DNA of 64,000 nt from CAVZAB01 sp963773155 (GTDB taxonomy: Bacteria > Pseudomonadota > Alphaproteobacteria > Rhizobiales > Beijerinckiaceae), in assembly GCA_963773155.1 (NCBI GenBank), contig CAVZAB010000013.1:1-64000 (forward strand), read 5' to 3'. The stretch's first letter is position 1. Every line of letters begins with the position of its first letter. The notes beneath the pieces were generated by a model, which worked only from the letters and a program-made list of their open reading frames with translations, made no database searches and was not told the origin of the DNA. Shown piece by piece: positions 1 to 8,800 of this stretch. The position numbers were made by a program, and so were the translations under genes.

Positions 1-575
1 AAGCAGCCCTTGATGTCCCCTCGATTACCCAGGTGTATGGCATTCGGCTCCGTCGACCGTCCTGTTGCCCACTTATGCGGCAGGGCGGCACGCCGAATAT
101 GCTCCAGGGCCCCGTGCGTGCTCCGTCCGGGCCGAAACCCGTAAGAGACATGCCAAAACTGCGCCTCGAAGATTGGCTCCAAGAGAATTTTGATCGCGCC
201 TTGAACAACGCGATCCTTCACCGTCGGAATGCCCAGGGGCCGGAATTGCCCCGGTTTACCGGCTTTCGGGATGAGCTTGCGCCGCGATGGGCTGGGCAGA
301 TATGCGCCGGAGCGCAATTCTGACCGCAGTCTGTCGAGGAAGCGTTGCTCACCATCTTTCTTCCGGATGCTTTCCGCGGTCACCCCGTCGACCCCGGCGG
401 ACCGTGCACCTCTATTCGAGGCGACGCGCCGCCAGGCATGGCGAAGAATGCGAGGGTCGGTTAGCCAACCCCACAAATCCCGCCAGACATCGTTGGGATG
501 TGCCTGACTCCACTGATAGAGTTTGCGCTGAACGTCGAGTATCCAAGCCTCATCGGCTCGGCGATTCGTGTCCAT
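1..575 (-). CDS. ltrA: Group II intron reverse transcriptase/maturase, N-terminal part
   Basis: This ORF stays open from the ATG at 575 to the window edge (191 codons). A GGAGG ribosome site lies 8 bases upstream. It encodes the N-terminal RT domain of a group II intron maturase, which splices the intron RNA and reverse-transcribes it during retrohoming. Recognisable blocks are RSAGVDGVTAESI, RRKLIPKAGKPGQFRPLGI, VKDRVVQGAIKILLEPIFE, SYGFRPGRSTHGALEHIRR and, at the edge, GDIKGCF. Between about positions 90 and 18 the reading frame departs from the family and then returns: another frame there encodes the usual DGRRSRMPYTWVIEG. Two compensating indels are therefore likely. The catalytic YADD block lies outside the window. 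Confidence 0.85.
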   Translation of the reverse strand, partial: MDTNRRADEAWILDVQRKLYQWSQAHPNDVWRDLWGWLTDPRILRHAWRRVASNRGARSAGVDGVTAESIRKKDGEQRFLDRLRSELRSGAYLPSPSRRKLIPKAGKPGQFRPLGIPTVKDRVVQGAIKILLEPIFEAQFWHVSYGFRPGRSTHGALEHIRRAALPHKWATGRSTEPNAIHLGNRGDIKGC

Positions 576-1193
576 AGATCGTTCCTCCGTCTCGCTATTC
601 TATCGTCTTCCTGCTTCCCTTCGCCTTGCGCGTGGCTTTCCCACGCTCTGACTACTACGGAAGCTCCGCCCTCGGTGTCGCCCTTCTCCGGCCGCCGCGG
701 CTAGCCCAGTTTCCCGCTGGGCGGACGATCCGAGTTCCCGTGTTCCGATTTTCAACTTTCGTACCGTTAGACGGTGGGCTTTACCCGTGGCGACGCTGGA
801 GACGGCCGAGGGGAGTATGGCCGCCCCGGGCACGCTGCACGCGTCCAGCAGTGAGGAGAGACGAGCCTCACCACATCAGTTCGCGTAGCCTCCGGCGCCA
901 TCGCGTTTGACGGAGACGATGCATCGGTAAAGTCCGAGGCTTCAGCCGCCTACTTTGTTACCTCGCCATAAATACTGCGGTAGCCCGGCCTGCGGTCGAT
1001 GGTCCGCATCCGGTACATTTAAGGCCGATCTGCTTATGACACTCTATCGGCGACGCCCGATCGAGCTTTTCGGCCCCCTTCCGCCCGGCGCTCCTCCAGG
1101 CAGTGGGGCGGCATTGCAGCCGCCAGTCGAAAATCAGCAAGCTTGGGAGGTCACGATGATTTCATAATAACCTCCCGCGCCTTCGCGGCGCAC
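1..1193 (-). mobile_element. Group II intron, 5' part (runs off the window)
   Basis: On the minus strand a group II intron appears to begin at 1193 with GTGCG, the typical 5' splice motif. Its structured RNA fills about 1193-576 and its reverse transcriptase ORF starts at 575. The segment just before the ORF (about 720-576) resembles the conserved late part of bacterial group II introns ahead of the maturase, with the GGAGCTTCCGTAGTAGT and GCGAAGGGAAGCAGG signatures. The 3' half of the ORF and domains V and VI lie beyond position 1. The 5' boundary is inferred from the GTGCG motif and from the interrupted transposase start next to it. Confidence 0.75.
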
Positions 1194-1218
1194 CGTCGAT
1201 TTCGGCATAGTGTTCCAT
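1194..1218 (-). pseudogene. IS110-family transposase, first codons, interrupted by the intron
   Basis: Minus-strand ATG at 1218 followed by codons reading MEHYAEID, after which the GTGCG of the group II intron begins. As I recall them, IS110-family transposases start M-x-H-Y-A-G-I-D-V-S, where the ID is part of the DEDD RuvC-like catalytic site. A 3' exon beginning TC after the final G would restore IDVS, which fits clean insertion into the second or third base of that codon. The rest of the transposase must lie left of position 1. Only about eight codons are visible, so the family call is tentative. Confidence 0.5.
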
Positions 1219-1445
1219 AGGTCGTCCCTCGATGATGTATGGAGCAGGCGAAAGCCCGACTCCGTTGTTACAGACACCATCATACTGAGGGACGACCACC
1301 GTCTGCGCCAGCATCCCAGCTGGCCGGCCCGTTACGCCATCTAGCACAAGCGTCCGCAATGCGACCTCGTTAGACGTATTCGGTGACTGTCCCGTTCGGG
1401 TGGTCATTTCATGGTTTGGTAGTTTCGATTTGACCGGGGAATGAG
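1219..1445 (-). other. Non-coding leader upstream of the IS110-type start
   Basis: I see no convincing gene here. It lies between the IS110-like ATG at 1218 and the ftsH start at 1446 on the other strand. In the IS110 group the left non-coding end holds the bridge RNA that guides recombination, so part of this stretch could encode one. No secondary structure was computed, and the outer IS end is not defined because IS110 elements lack terminal inverted repeats. The ftsH ribosome site (GGGGA) is at its right edge. Confidence 0.3.
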
Positions 1446-3294
1446 ATGGAACCCGACCCGCCCACACGCAAACAAGCCGTTATCATGGGATTCGTCTTTA
1501 TGGCTGGGGTCGCCATGCTGCTGCTGCAGTGGCTCGTGACCGCTTACAATTTGGTCGACACCATTCCGTTTAGCCAGTTCGAGCAACTCGTCGCGCAGGG
1601 CAGTGTCACCGAGGTCGCCGTCGGTCAGGACACCATCGAGGGCAAGTTGAAGGACAAGCTGGCGAGCGGGAAGTCGGCCTTTGTTACGGCACGAGTCGAT
1701 CCAGCGTTGGCCGAGAAGCTGGAGGCGAAAGGCGTTGTGGTGACCGGCGTGCCATCTGGCGGGCTGTTCCAGACCATTCTGTCGTGGATCGTGCCAATCT
1801 TCGTGTTTTACCTGATCTGGATCTTTCTTGGACGCCGCGTGGCGGATCGCCAGGGCTTTGGCGGACTGATGTCGATCGGCAAGTCGCGGGCCAAGGTCTA
1901 TGTCGAAAAGGACACCAAGGTGACCTTCGCCGACGTTGCTGGCGTCGACGAAGCAAAGTTCGAACTGCAGGAGGTGGTGTCCTTTCTCAAGGATCCCAAA
2001 AGCTACGGGAGGCTTGGAGCTCACGTTCCCAAGGGGATATTGCTGGTGGGACCACCCGGCACCGGCAAGACCTTGCTGGCTCGCGCGGTAGCCGGTGAAG
2101 CCGGGGTTGCATTCTTTTCCATTTCCGGCTCCGAATTCGTTGAAATGTTTGTCGGAGTAGGCGCCGCCCGGGTTCGCGATCTCTTCGAACAGGCGCGCAA
2201 GGCAGCACCCTGCATCATCTTCATTGATGAGCTCGACGCGCTCGGACGCAGCCGCTTCCCCGGCGCTTTCAGCGGCCACGATGAAAAGGAGCAGACGCTG
2301 AACCAGCTGCTCGCCGAGCTTGACGGTTTCGACCCCAGCGCCGGCGTGATTCTACTGGCGGCCACCAACCGGCCCGAAATCCTCGATCCCGCGCTGCTGC
2401 GGGCAGGGCGGTTCGATCGGCAGGTGCTGGTGGATCGTCCCGACAAGAGCGGCCGTGTCGCCATCCTCAAGGTGCACGTCCGCAAGATCACACGTCGGCA
2501 AGGATGTCGATCTGGACAAGATCGCGGGTCTCACCACGGGTTTCACCGGTGCCGATCATCGCGAACCTGATCAATGAGGCTGCCATCGCTGCGACGCAGA
2601 CGCAATGCCGTTGATGTGCCTTTGACGATTTTACGCTCGCGATTGAGCGGATCGTCGCCGGGATCGAAAAGAAGAGCAGGGTGCTTGGCAAGGACGAACG
2701 CCGCAGGGTCGCCTATCACGAAATGGGTCATGCACTTGGTCGCGGCAAGTCTGCCGGGCGTCGATCCCGTACAAAAAGTGTCTATCATCCCGCGCGGCGT
2801 CGGCGCGCTTGGCTACACCATGCAGCGGCCGACGGAGGATCGCTTTCTGCTTTCGGCAAGCGAAGCTGAAGAATCGGATCGCCGTGCTGATGGGAGGCCG
2901 CGCCTCCGAACGGCTGATCTTCGATGGCGACGTCTCGACGGGTGCCGCCGACGACCTTCAACGTGCGACGGAGATCGCTATCGAGATGGTCACCAAGTAC
3001 GGAATGGATGCAAAAGTCGGGCAACGGACCTATGCGCCCCGGCCTCAGACCTTCTTGTCGACGATGCAGGACACGGTCGTTAGTGCCGCGCAGGCGACGG
3101 GGCGGGAGATCGATCTTGCGGTCCGGGATTTGGTTGAGGTGGGCGACGCTCGCGCCCGAGCCATTCTCGCAAAGCGCAGGGGCGATCTCGACGCAGGCGT
3201 GGAGCTTCTGATCGCGCATGAAACCGTAACGGCAGAGCAATTCGCTCCGCTGCGTTGCTCAGGCGCCGACGGGGCCGGGCAGGCGGTCGCCTGA
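1446..3294 (+). pseudogene. ftsH: FtsH-type membrane AAA+ zinc protease, frameshifted
   Basis: FtsH degrades misfolded membrane and cytosolic proteins at the inner membrane. The first 1.05 kb reads cleanly: TM helix about residues 12-31, a periplasmic segment, TM helix about 112-129, then the AAA+ domain with Walker A GPPGTGKT (202-209), Walker B IIFIDELD, and second region of homology LLRAGRFDRQVLVDRP. After KVHVRKI (about 2490) the frame changes at least five times (near 2490, 2560, 2610-2640, 2737 and 2868). The pieces still give the zinc motif HEMGH (2717-2731), VQKVSIIPRG and the helical C-terminus. Total span about 616 codons, normal for a short FtsH. Either a pseudogene or a run of sequencing indels. 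Such extra ftsH copies occur on stress-tolerance islands, which fits the neighbours. Confidence 0.85.
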
Positions 3295-3449
3295 AGCTGT
3301 TGGTCGTTTCCACCGTATGGACGACGGCAAGTTCGAAATTGCGCAGGCATTGGCGTCTGGGAAGGTCATCAAACGGCTGATACTCCAAATTCTTGCTGGC
3401 ATTTGCCTCGATCATCCCCATATAGACTGCTTACTGGCAAAAATCATTC

Positions 3450-3840
3450 ACCAGGGAACCGTCGAAGACGAAAGCGGAACTCCGCGAGATGCTGACGGAG
3501 GCCGTCCGCAACACGCAGCCCAGCGCGGACGACAGGCCGAAGCGTTCGCCGAAGGTCAAAAAAGATCGCGGCTGTAGCGGCCTAAGTCTACCAAGCTTCC
3601 CTGGTCCGCAAGAACCTTGAACCCAACGAGCAAGAGATCGGCGAGGGACCCCAAACAGTATCTTTTCAGATTGCCAACGGAAATGCGCGGTTGCTTTTTG
3701 TTCTTCAAACTACGTTGCCAACGAAGCTGCAGGCGCAGAAGTACCTTCTCGCGAATTGGCCAACCATCGAAAGAATGGCTCGAGATGCGCTTGCGACGGA
3801 AACCGTTGAAGACGGCCAGATGACGCTCATGATGGTCTAG
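3450..3840 (+). pseudogene. Small hypothetical gene, broken in two frames
   Basis: Two adjoining frames read like one small hydrophilic protein. The first (about 3450-3600) gives SKTKAELREMLTEAVRNTQ and a lysine-rich PKRSPKVKK. After an A6 run near 3560 the sense moves to another frame that runs to the TAG at 3838-3840 and gives VRKNLEPNEQEIGEG, FQIANGNARLLFVL and YLLANWPTIERMARDAL. Neither part has a good start codon, and a TAA interrupts the second frame at about 3582. I do not recognise the family. The even amino-acid composition and helix-like pattern suggest a real gene that has decayed or been misread. Confidence 0.35.
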
Positions 3841-3951
3841 GCCGCGTGATCTTCCGCGGTCCTGCCTGTTCTAGTTGGGGTACCGTATTTCGATATCCTC
3901 GGCGATGGCACGGACGCCTCCGCGGCGGTCGCTTGGAGAGCAGTCGAAGGC

Positions 3952-4509
3952 CTACGTAATCCAATCAATCTTCGGAGTGTTTCTGGGAATTGGCGCCACC
4001 GCTGTTCTGGGATGCCCTACGATAATCGGCGCGACCGGCACGGTCGTGCTGGAAAGCTTGAGTGCCGACTTCCCTTCCGGTGTTCCAAGCCACCCCTGCG
4101 CAATTCCGATCCAGCACGTTCCCAATCCGGCGGCGCAAGCCGCCAACATCAAGTTCTGGGCCGCCAGGGCGCAATCCTCAACAATCCATGGGCTCGCGGG
4201 TGCCGAGATCACGATCAGCGCGGGCGCATGATAGAAGATATCAAACTCGGGATTTTCGAGGACGCTCTGGAAATGATGAGCTGCCAGCGCAGCCGCCGAT
4301 GTTTTCACTATATGGGCTTTCGCCTCGCGGGAAATGCGCGCTAGCAGCGCTTTGTCCCGCACGACCGTAAACAGCCATGGCTGCTGATTGACGGCGCTTG
4401 GTGCCTGGATGGCGGCATCAATAAGTTGCCGCAACACTTCCTCGTTCACAGGCTGCGAGGTGAATTCGCGTACGGCGCGCCGCCTATATATGGCCTCTGT
4501 TAGATCCAT
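3952..4509 (-). CDS. Nitroreductase family protein
   Basis: 185-residue FMN-dependent nitroreductase-fold protein, the usual size. The N-terminal AIYRRRAVREFTSQPV is the family's FMN-phosphate-binding RRSxRxF-type motif; APSAVNQQPWLFTVV and the C-terminal LGTCWIGIAQGWLG and PVAPIIVGHP follow the family pattern. Such enzymes reduce nitro groups, quinones or flavins with NAD(P)H; the substrate cannot be told. It is divergent from the PCMT-esterase gene. A FixK/FNR box lies about 57 bp upstream of the ATG, with a TATATA -10 at the right distance. The ribosome site GGAGAGGG is close to the ATG. The frame is intact, unlike most neighbours. Confidence 0.88.
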   Translation of the reverse strand: MDLTEAIYRRRAVREFTSQPVNEEVLRQLIDAAIQAPSAVNQQPWLFTVVRDKALLARISREAKAHIVKTSAAALAAHHFQSVLENPEFDIFYHAPALIVISAPASPWIVEDCALAAQNLMLAACAAGLGTCWIGIAQGWLGTPEGKSALKLSSTTVPVAPIIVGHPRTAVAPIPRNTPKIDWIT

Positions 4510-4530
4510 TACCCTCTCCGTTGCCCAATT

Positions 4531-4583
4531 TATATAATCGTGACACTGCCTGTCGAAAGTTGATGTCGATCAAATCGACAGGC
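4531..4583. promoter_or_regulatory. FixK/FNR-type box in a divergent promoter
   Basis: TTGATGTCGATCAA at 4560-4573 is a perfect TTGAT-N4-ATCAA palindrome, the consensus for FNR/FixK/Anr regulators of low-oxygen genes. It is nested in a second inverted repeat, GCCTGTCGA (4548-4556) with TCGACAGGC (4575-4583). On the minus strand a TATATA (4536-4531) has its centre 33 bp from the box centre, close to the spacing of a class II FNR promoter (box at -41.5). The box could also serve the rightward gene starting at 4639, though its -10 is weaker. Confidence 0.75.
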
Positions 4584-4638
4584 CCGCGTTAGCCTTAGGC
4601 TTTTGGAGCGGAGGCGCAGATTACGGGGAGTCGTTGTC

Positions 4639-6682
4639 ATGGGAATTGCGGCGTCGAAGCAAGTTCCTCCCAGCGAAGCAATATCGTTTCCGGCGCTTCG
4701 TAAGGAGATGGTCGAGAGAAATGTAGCCGCACGTGGTGTGTGCGACGAATTAGTGCTCGATGCGATGCGCAGAGTGCCGCGTGAGCTATTCTTGCCAGAA
4801 ACTCTTCGTGAATTTGCCTACGAGGACTCGCCGCTCCCGATCGCCGGGGAGCAGACCATTTCCCAGCCCTACATCGTTGCCTTTATGGCCGAAGCATTGA
4901 TGCTCAAGGGTGGCGAAAAGGTCCTTGAGATCGGCACCGGCTCTGGCTACGCCGCCGCGGTGCTGTCAGAAATCGCAGCTAACGTTTACACGGTCGAACG
5001 GCTTGACCCGCTGGCTGAAAAGGCCGCGGCGCTACTCCCCGAGCTCGGTTATGACAACGTCCATGTCCTGCATGGCGACGGCACGAAAGGGTGGCCGGAG
5101 CACGCTCCATATGACGCCATTGTGGTAGCCGCCGGCGGGCCGCTGGTTCCGGAATCTCTTAAGAACCAGTTGAAGATCGGCGGCAGGTTGGTGATCCCGG
5201 TGGGTGCGGACCAACGCAGTCAGGAACTGGTGCGGGTTACCCGCGTTTCGGCCAACGAGTATCGTAGCGAAGATATTGCCGATGTTCGCTTCGTTCCATT
5301 GATCGGAGAGGAAGGGTGGTCGACCACCAAAGGAGATAGCCACACCCATGCGCGCCGCGCGCCGCGTCCGACACCGTCGGACGAGGAAAGAGTGGTCCGT
5401 GATGTTGCGGAGGCTGCAGAATCGTTTCCATCGATCGAGACTGCCGATCTCAATCCGTTGATGGATCGGATTGGCTCGGCACGCATCGTGCTGCTTGGTG
5501 AAGCGACCCACGGCACATCCGAATTCTACAGGATGCGCGACCGTATCACCCGGGACCTCATTGTGAAGAAGGGATTTCGATTTGTTGCGGCCGAGGCGGA
5601 TTGGCCGGATGCCGCACGGGTCGATCACTACGTGCGGCATTTCCAGTATCCGCCGTCCGAATGGACAGCGTTCGCGCGGTTTCCGACCTGGATGTGGCGA
5701 AACACCGAGGTGCGGGATTTCGTTAGCTGGCTGCGCAAACATAATGGCACGGTGGAGAAGGGCAAGCGCGTCGCATTTCACGGCCTCGATCTCTACAGCC
5801 TCTACGATTCGATCCGCTCGGTCCTGAACTATCTCGACGAGGTGGACCCGGAGTCGGCAAAGGTCGCCCGCGAGCGCTATGGTTGCTTGACACCGTGGCA
5901 GTGCGATCCCGCGACCTATGGTCATGCCGCGTTGACCGGTTCCTATCCGACGTGCGAGGCGCCATGTGGTTCGTGCGCTTACAGATCTTCTGGCCAAGCG
6001 CCGGAGCTACGCCGAGCATGATGGGGAACGGTTTCTTGACGCCGAACAGAACGCCCGCCTGATAGCGAATGCGGAGCGCTATTACCGCATCATGTATTAT
6101 GGCTCGCGCGCGTCGTGGAATCTGCGCGACGGTCACATGTTCGAAACATTGAAGAACCTGCTGTCATTTCACGGCCCGGACAGCAAGGCCATCGTCTGGG
6201 CGCACAACTCACATGTGGGTAACGCGGGGGCGACCGAGATGGCTGGGCGCGGGGAGCACAACCTAGGTCAGCTATGCCGCCAGGAGTTTGGCGAGGCCGC
6301 CTACCTGATCGGTTTCGGTACTCACAGCGGTACGGTGGCTGCAGCGTCCGATTGGAATGGCCCGATGGAAGTGAAAGCCGTTCGGCCATCGCTTCCCAAT
6401 AGCTACGAGCGCTTGTGTCATGCGACCAGGCTTGCGCGCTTCATGCTGGGGTTGCGCGGCCGGGGCGATCTGTGCGGTCCCTCGAGCCTCGGCAAGGAGC
6501 GCCTGGAGCGGGCGATCGGCGTCATCTATCGACCGGAGAGCGAGATGGCGAGCCATTACTTCCGGGCGAACCTGCCGCAGCAATTCGACGAATATATCTG
6601 GTTCGACGACACCCGAGCGGTAACCCCGCTGGATACGGCGGAAATCAAGGGCCTTCCTGATACCTATCCGTTCGGCGTGTAG
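4639..6682 (+). CDS. Protein-L-isoaspartate methyltransferase-erythromycin esterase fusion (frameshifted)
   Basis: One gene joins two domains. Residues about 20-215 are a PCMT domain (protein repair: methylates isoaspartate using SAM), with REDFxxE-type ISQPYIVAFMAEAL and SAM motif VLEIGTGSGYAAA. After a linker comes an erythromycin esterase-like domain (GEATHGTSEFYRMRDRITR; FVAAEADWPDA; IVWAHNSHVGNAGATEM), with the conserved glutamates and histidines of that family. The chosen start is the ATG at 4639 with GGGGAG 8 bases ahead, not the upstream TTG at 4603. The frame shifts near 5958 (after GSYPTCEA; the sense resumes with VVRALTDLLAKRR), so the esterase is cut in two unless this is a sequencing error. 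Despite the name, macrolide hydrolysis cannot be assumed. The fusion suits damage repair in stressed cells. Confidence 0.85.
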
Positions 6683-6830
6683 GCCAGCGAAGGCAAGGAT
6701 CTGACCAAACATCCGGTCTGGGAAATCGAGAAGCGCCTCTTGAGCGAAGCACGCTGATCGCTCTGATCCGGCTACCCGGGATCCTCGCGGCGCCGGAGCC
6801 GCGGCAGATATTGCTGATAAATTCTCGGCC

Positions 6831-7548
6831 ATGCTGGTCGGGCTATCGGCGCTTGAGATCATGCCGCCGATGGTCGCCGAAGGCGTCGTGATCGTCGACA
6901 ATGCTTCGCAACTTGATATCGGGTTGATGAAAGCGAAACTTGCGGAGTCCGGAAATACGTTTCAGGCGGCCGCGGGAACCGGTCGTCAAACCGAGTGGCG
7001 ATCGATATCGCATTTCCGACGCAGATGCTGATCAGCGAGGCGCGATCTACCGATCTAATCCTAATAGAAAAGGGCAAATTGTCCGGGGATGTCCACAGGG
7101 TCCTCGATATCGGCGCGGCCATTCTGGGGGTGGGGCGTCCCGTCCTCGTGGTGCCGGCCGCGGTAAAATCCCTTGTCGCCGACCACGTCGTGATCGGATG
7201 GAAGGATAAGCGGGAGCACGGCGCGCCGTTTGTGATGCGCTGCCGTTTTTGCACGAAGCCAAGCGCGTGACTGTTCTTGAAATCTGCAACGAGGACGAAA
7301 TGGATGCGGGGCGAAAACATGTCGAAGCCGTCGTTCAATATCTGGCACGGCACCGGATAGAGGCGAAGCCGCGGGTCGAAATTTACATGGATCCGGCGCC
7401 GATCAGATCCTTGCGTTTGCCGAAGACGAGGGGAGACCTGCTCGTGACCGGGGCATATGGTCATAACAGCCTTAATGAATGGATTTTTGGCGGAACAACC
7501 CGCGATGTGCTGACGTCGAGTCCAATCTGCTGTCTGATGTCTCATTAA
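6831..7548 (+). pseudogene. Universal stress protein (UspA family), broken
   Basis: Three frames together read as the second half of a UspA-type protein: 6831-6990 (LSALEIMPPMVAEGV, AKLAESGNTFQAAAG), 6995-7245 (LISEARSTDLILIEKG, AAILGVGRPVLVVPA, HVVIGWKD) and 7249-7548 (KRVTVLEICNEDE, GDLLVTGAYGHNSLNEWIFGG). The last piece holds the G-x-x-G-H-S/N-type nucleotide-binding loop. The N-terminus is missing or scrambled: the frame is open from 6744 but has no start. USPs bind ATP and help cells survive growth arrest and low oxygen. They are classic members of FixK/FNR dormancy-type regulons, which fits the cluster. At least two frameshifts. Confidence 0.75.
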
Positions 7549-7568
7549 GGTCGAACCGGGAGAGCCGC

Positions 7569-7853
7569 ATGCAATATGTCAATTCAGCTACTGCGTCCGA
7601 CGCCGCAATACCTCTCCGGAAACGGCAGACCCCTCCCTCGGAGCAAACCAACGAGGCGCACGGCTTGATCGAAAAGGACCAAGTCGAGATCGGCGCGAAA
7701 TTCCTTCAGATGAAAACTGGCCGATCGAGCAAAGTGAACCGCGCGAGAGATCGGAAGCACCGCTGTCCGAGGACTGAAGATGCTGCTCCCAGAGAATCCG
7801 GCAGGGAGCCTGGGGTCGGTGCTCGGCGAGTGATGTCGATTGCGGAAAAGTAA
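7569..7853 (+). CDS. Hypothetical protein, doubtful
   Basis: A 94-codon frame starts at ATG 7569 (MQYVNSATAS) with GGGAGAG about 5 bases before it. The product is hydrophilic and basic, with no domain I recognise. It may be a decayed gene or chance; its only support is the ribosome site and its place after the universal stress protein. Confidence 0.2.
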   Translation: MQYVNSATASDAAIPLRKRQTPPSEQTNEAHGLIEKDQVEIGAKFLQMKTGRSSKVNRARDRKHRCPRTEDAAPRESGREPGVGARRVMSIAEK

Positions 7854-7870
7854 TTCTTACCTGGAAGGGG

Positions 7871-7903
7871 TAGATGCTCCTGATGGGGGGTCAGGAGCAT
7901 CTA
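7871..7903. terminator. Perfect 13-bp hairpin
   Basis: TAGATGCTCCTGA (7871-7883) and TCAGGAGCATCTA (7891-7903) are exact reverse complements around a 7-base loop. It lies between the rightward universal-stress remnant and the leftward exporter genes, where a bidirectional terminator would be expected. It has no T-run, so an intrinsic terminator is not proven; a protein site or the scar of a small mobile element are alternatives. Confidence 0.5.
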
Positions 7904-7983
7904 GGGGTAGGGCCGGATGAATCTTGGGGAGGATCATGTGTACCACTAAAACATTAAAATCAGCGCAGCGAACGAAACCGTCC

Positions 7984-7997
7984 TTGAGCTAGATCAA
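7984..7997. promoter_or_regulatory. FixK/FNR-type box without an obvious target
   Basis: TTGAGCTAGATCAA matches TTGA-N6-TCAA with a fully palindromic core. It lies 130 bp beyond the end of the exporter ATPase gene and no intact gene starts nearby on either strand. On the minus strand an ATTTTAAT stretch (7959-7952) is roughly where a -10 could be. It may mark the promoter of a lost gene. Confidence 0.45.
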
Positions 7998-8045
7998 TTC
8001 GGCTTGGCGGGGTCGTCTTCTGGATCGCCTCCCTAACGCGTTGAT

Positions 8046-8071
8046 CGGCGACCGGCGACCGGCGACCGGCG
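8046..8071. repeat. 7-bp tandem repeat CGGCGAC, 3.7 copies
   Basis: CGGCGAC is repeated exactly three times plus CGGCG, in non-coding DNA just beyond the exporter ATPase gene. It is a simple-sequence tract likely to vary by slippage; no function is visible. Confidence 0.7.
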
Positions 8072-8128
8072 CGGGGCCGAAATCTGCCAAATTCATCAAG
8101 GGGCATGCGAGACGGCGGTCTGCTCGTC

Positions 8129-8800
8129 CTACGCCAGGCGGCCATCGACATGCCGATCCGGCGGTGCATTTGCGAGGCGAGATTGAGGTCATGGGTGACC
8201 GCGACCACGGTATTGCCGCGCAACGCCACCAGATCGCGAAGAATTCTGACACCTGTGCCGTTGAAGCCGAGTCCAGGCTGCCGGTCGGCTCGTCCGCCAG
8301 GATGACCGGCGGATCGATGGCGAGCGCGCGGGCGACAGCCACCCGCTGCCTCTGGCCACCGGACAACTGGTCCGGTGTCTTGCGGCGATGGTCGCCGAGC
8401 CCGAGCGATGCCAACAATTCGTCGGCATGCGCGGTGATGGCGCGGGGCGACAGTTTGCCAAGCGCGCGCATCGGCAACGGGACATTTTCGGTGATCGAGA
8501 ATTCGGGCAGCAGAAAATGAAACTGAAACACAAAGCCGAGCCGGCTAAGCCGCACCTCGGCGCGTTCCTCCTCCGACATCGCGGTCGTGGATCGTCCGTC
8601 GATCAGCACGTCGCCGCTGGTCGGAAGGTCGAGCAGCCCCAACAGATACAGCGGCGACGATTTTCCCGAGCCGGAAGGGCCGGTGATGGCGATGAATTCG
8701 CGCGGCATGATGGAGAGACTGATGTCATGCACCAGTGTAACCGGCACGATGCCGGCGCACCTTGGTCACCTGCCGGGCCCTCGATCAGCGCTGCGCTCAT
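8129..8800 (-). pseudogene. ABC exporter ATPase, MacB/LolD type, frameshifted
   Basis: ATPase of a tripartite or lipoprotein-type exporter; it energises the neighbouring FtsX-like permease. Begins MSAALIEGP at 8800, overlapping the permease stop (ATGA). It then changes frame to VPVTLVHDISLSIM, Walker A GPSGSGKSS, Q-loop FVFQFHFLLPEF, signature LSGGQRQRVAVARAL and Walker B VILADEPTGSLD, and changes again to TVVAVTHDLNLASQ. A further shift gives the natural end VDGRLA-stop at 8129, about 223 codons, typical for this family. The Walker A threonine is serine (GKSS for GKST). At least three frameshifts make it non-functional as written. Confidence 0.8.

Noticed and set aside
1404..2279. 291-codon minus-strand frame
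   Set aside because: Antisense to the clear FtsH AAA+ domain.
5220..6682. Acquired macrolide resistance
   Set aside because: The esterase-like domain is fused to PCMT in a stress cluster and broken by a frameshift; resistance is not supported.
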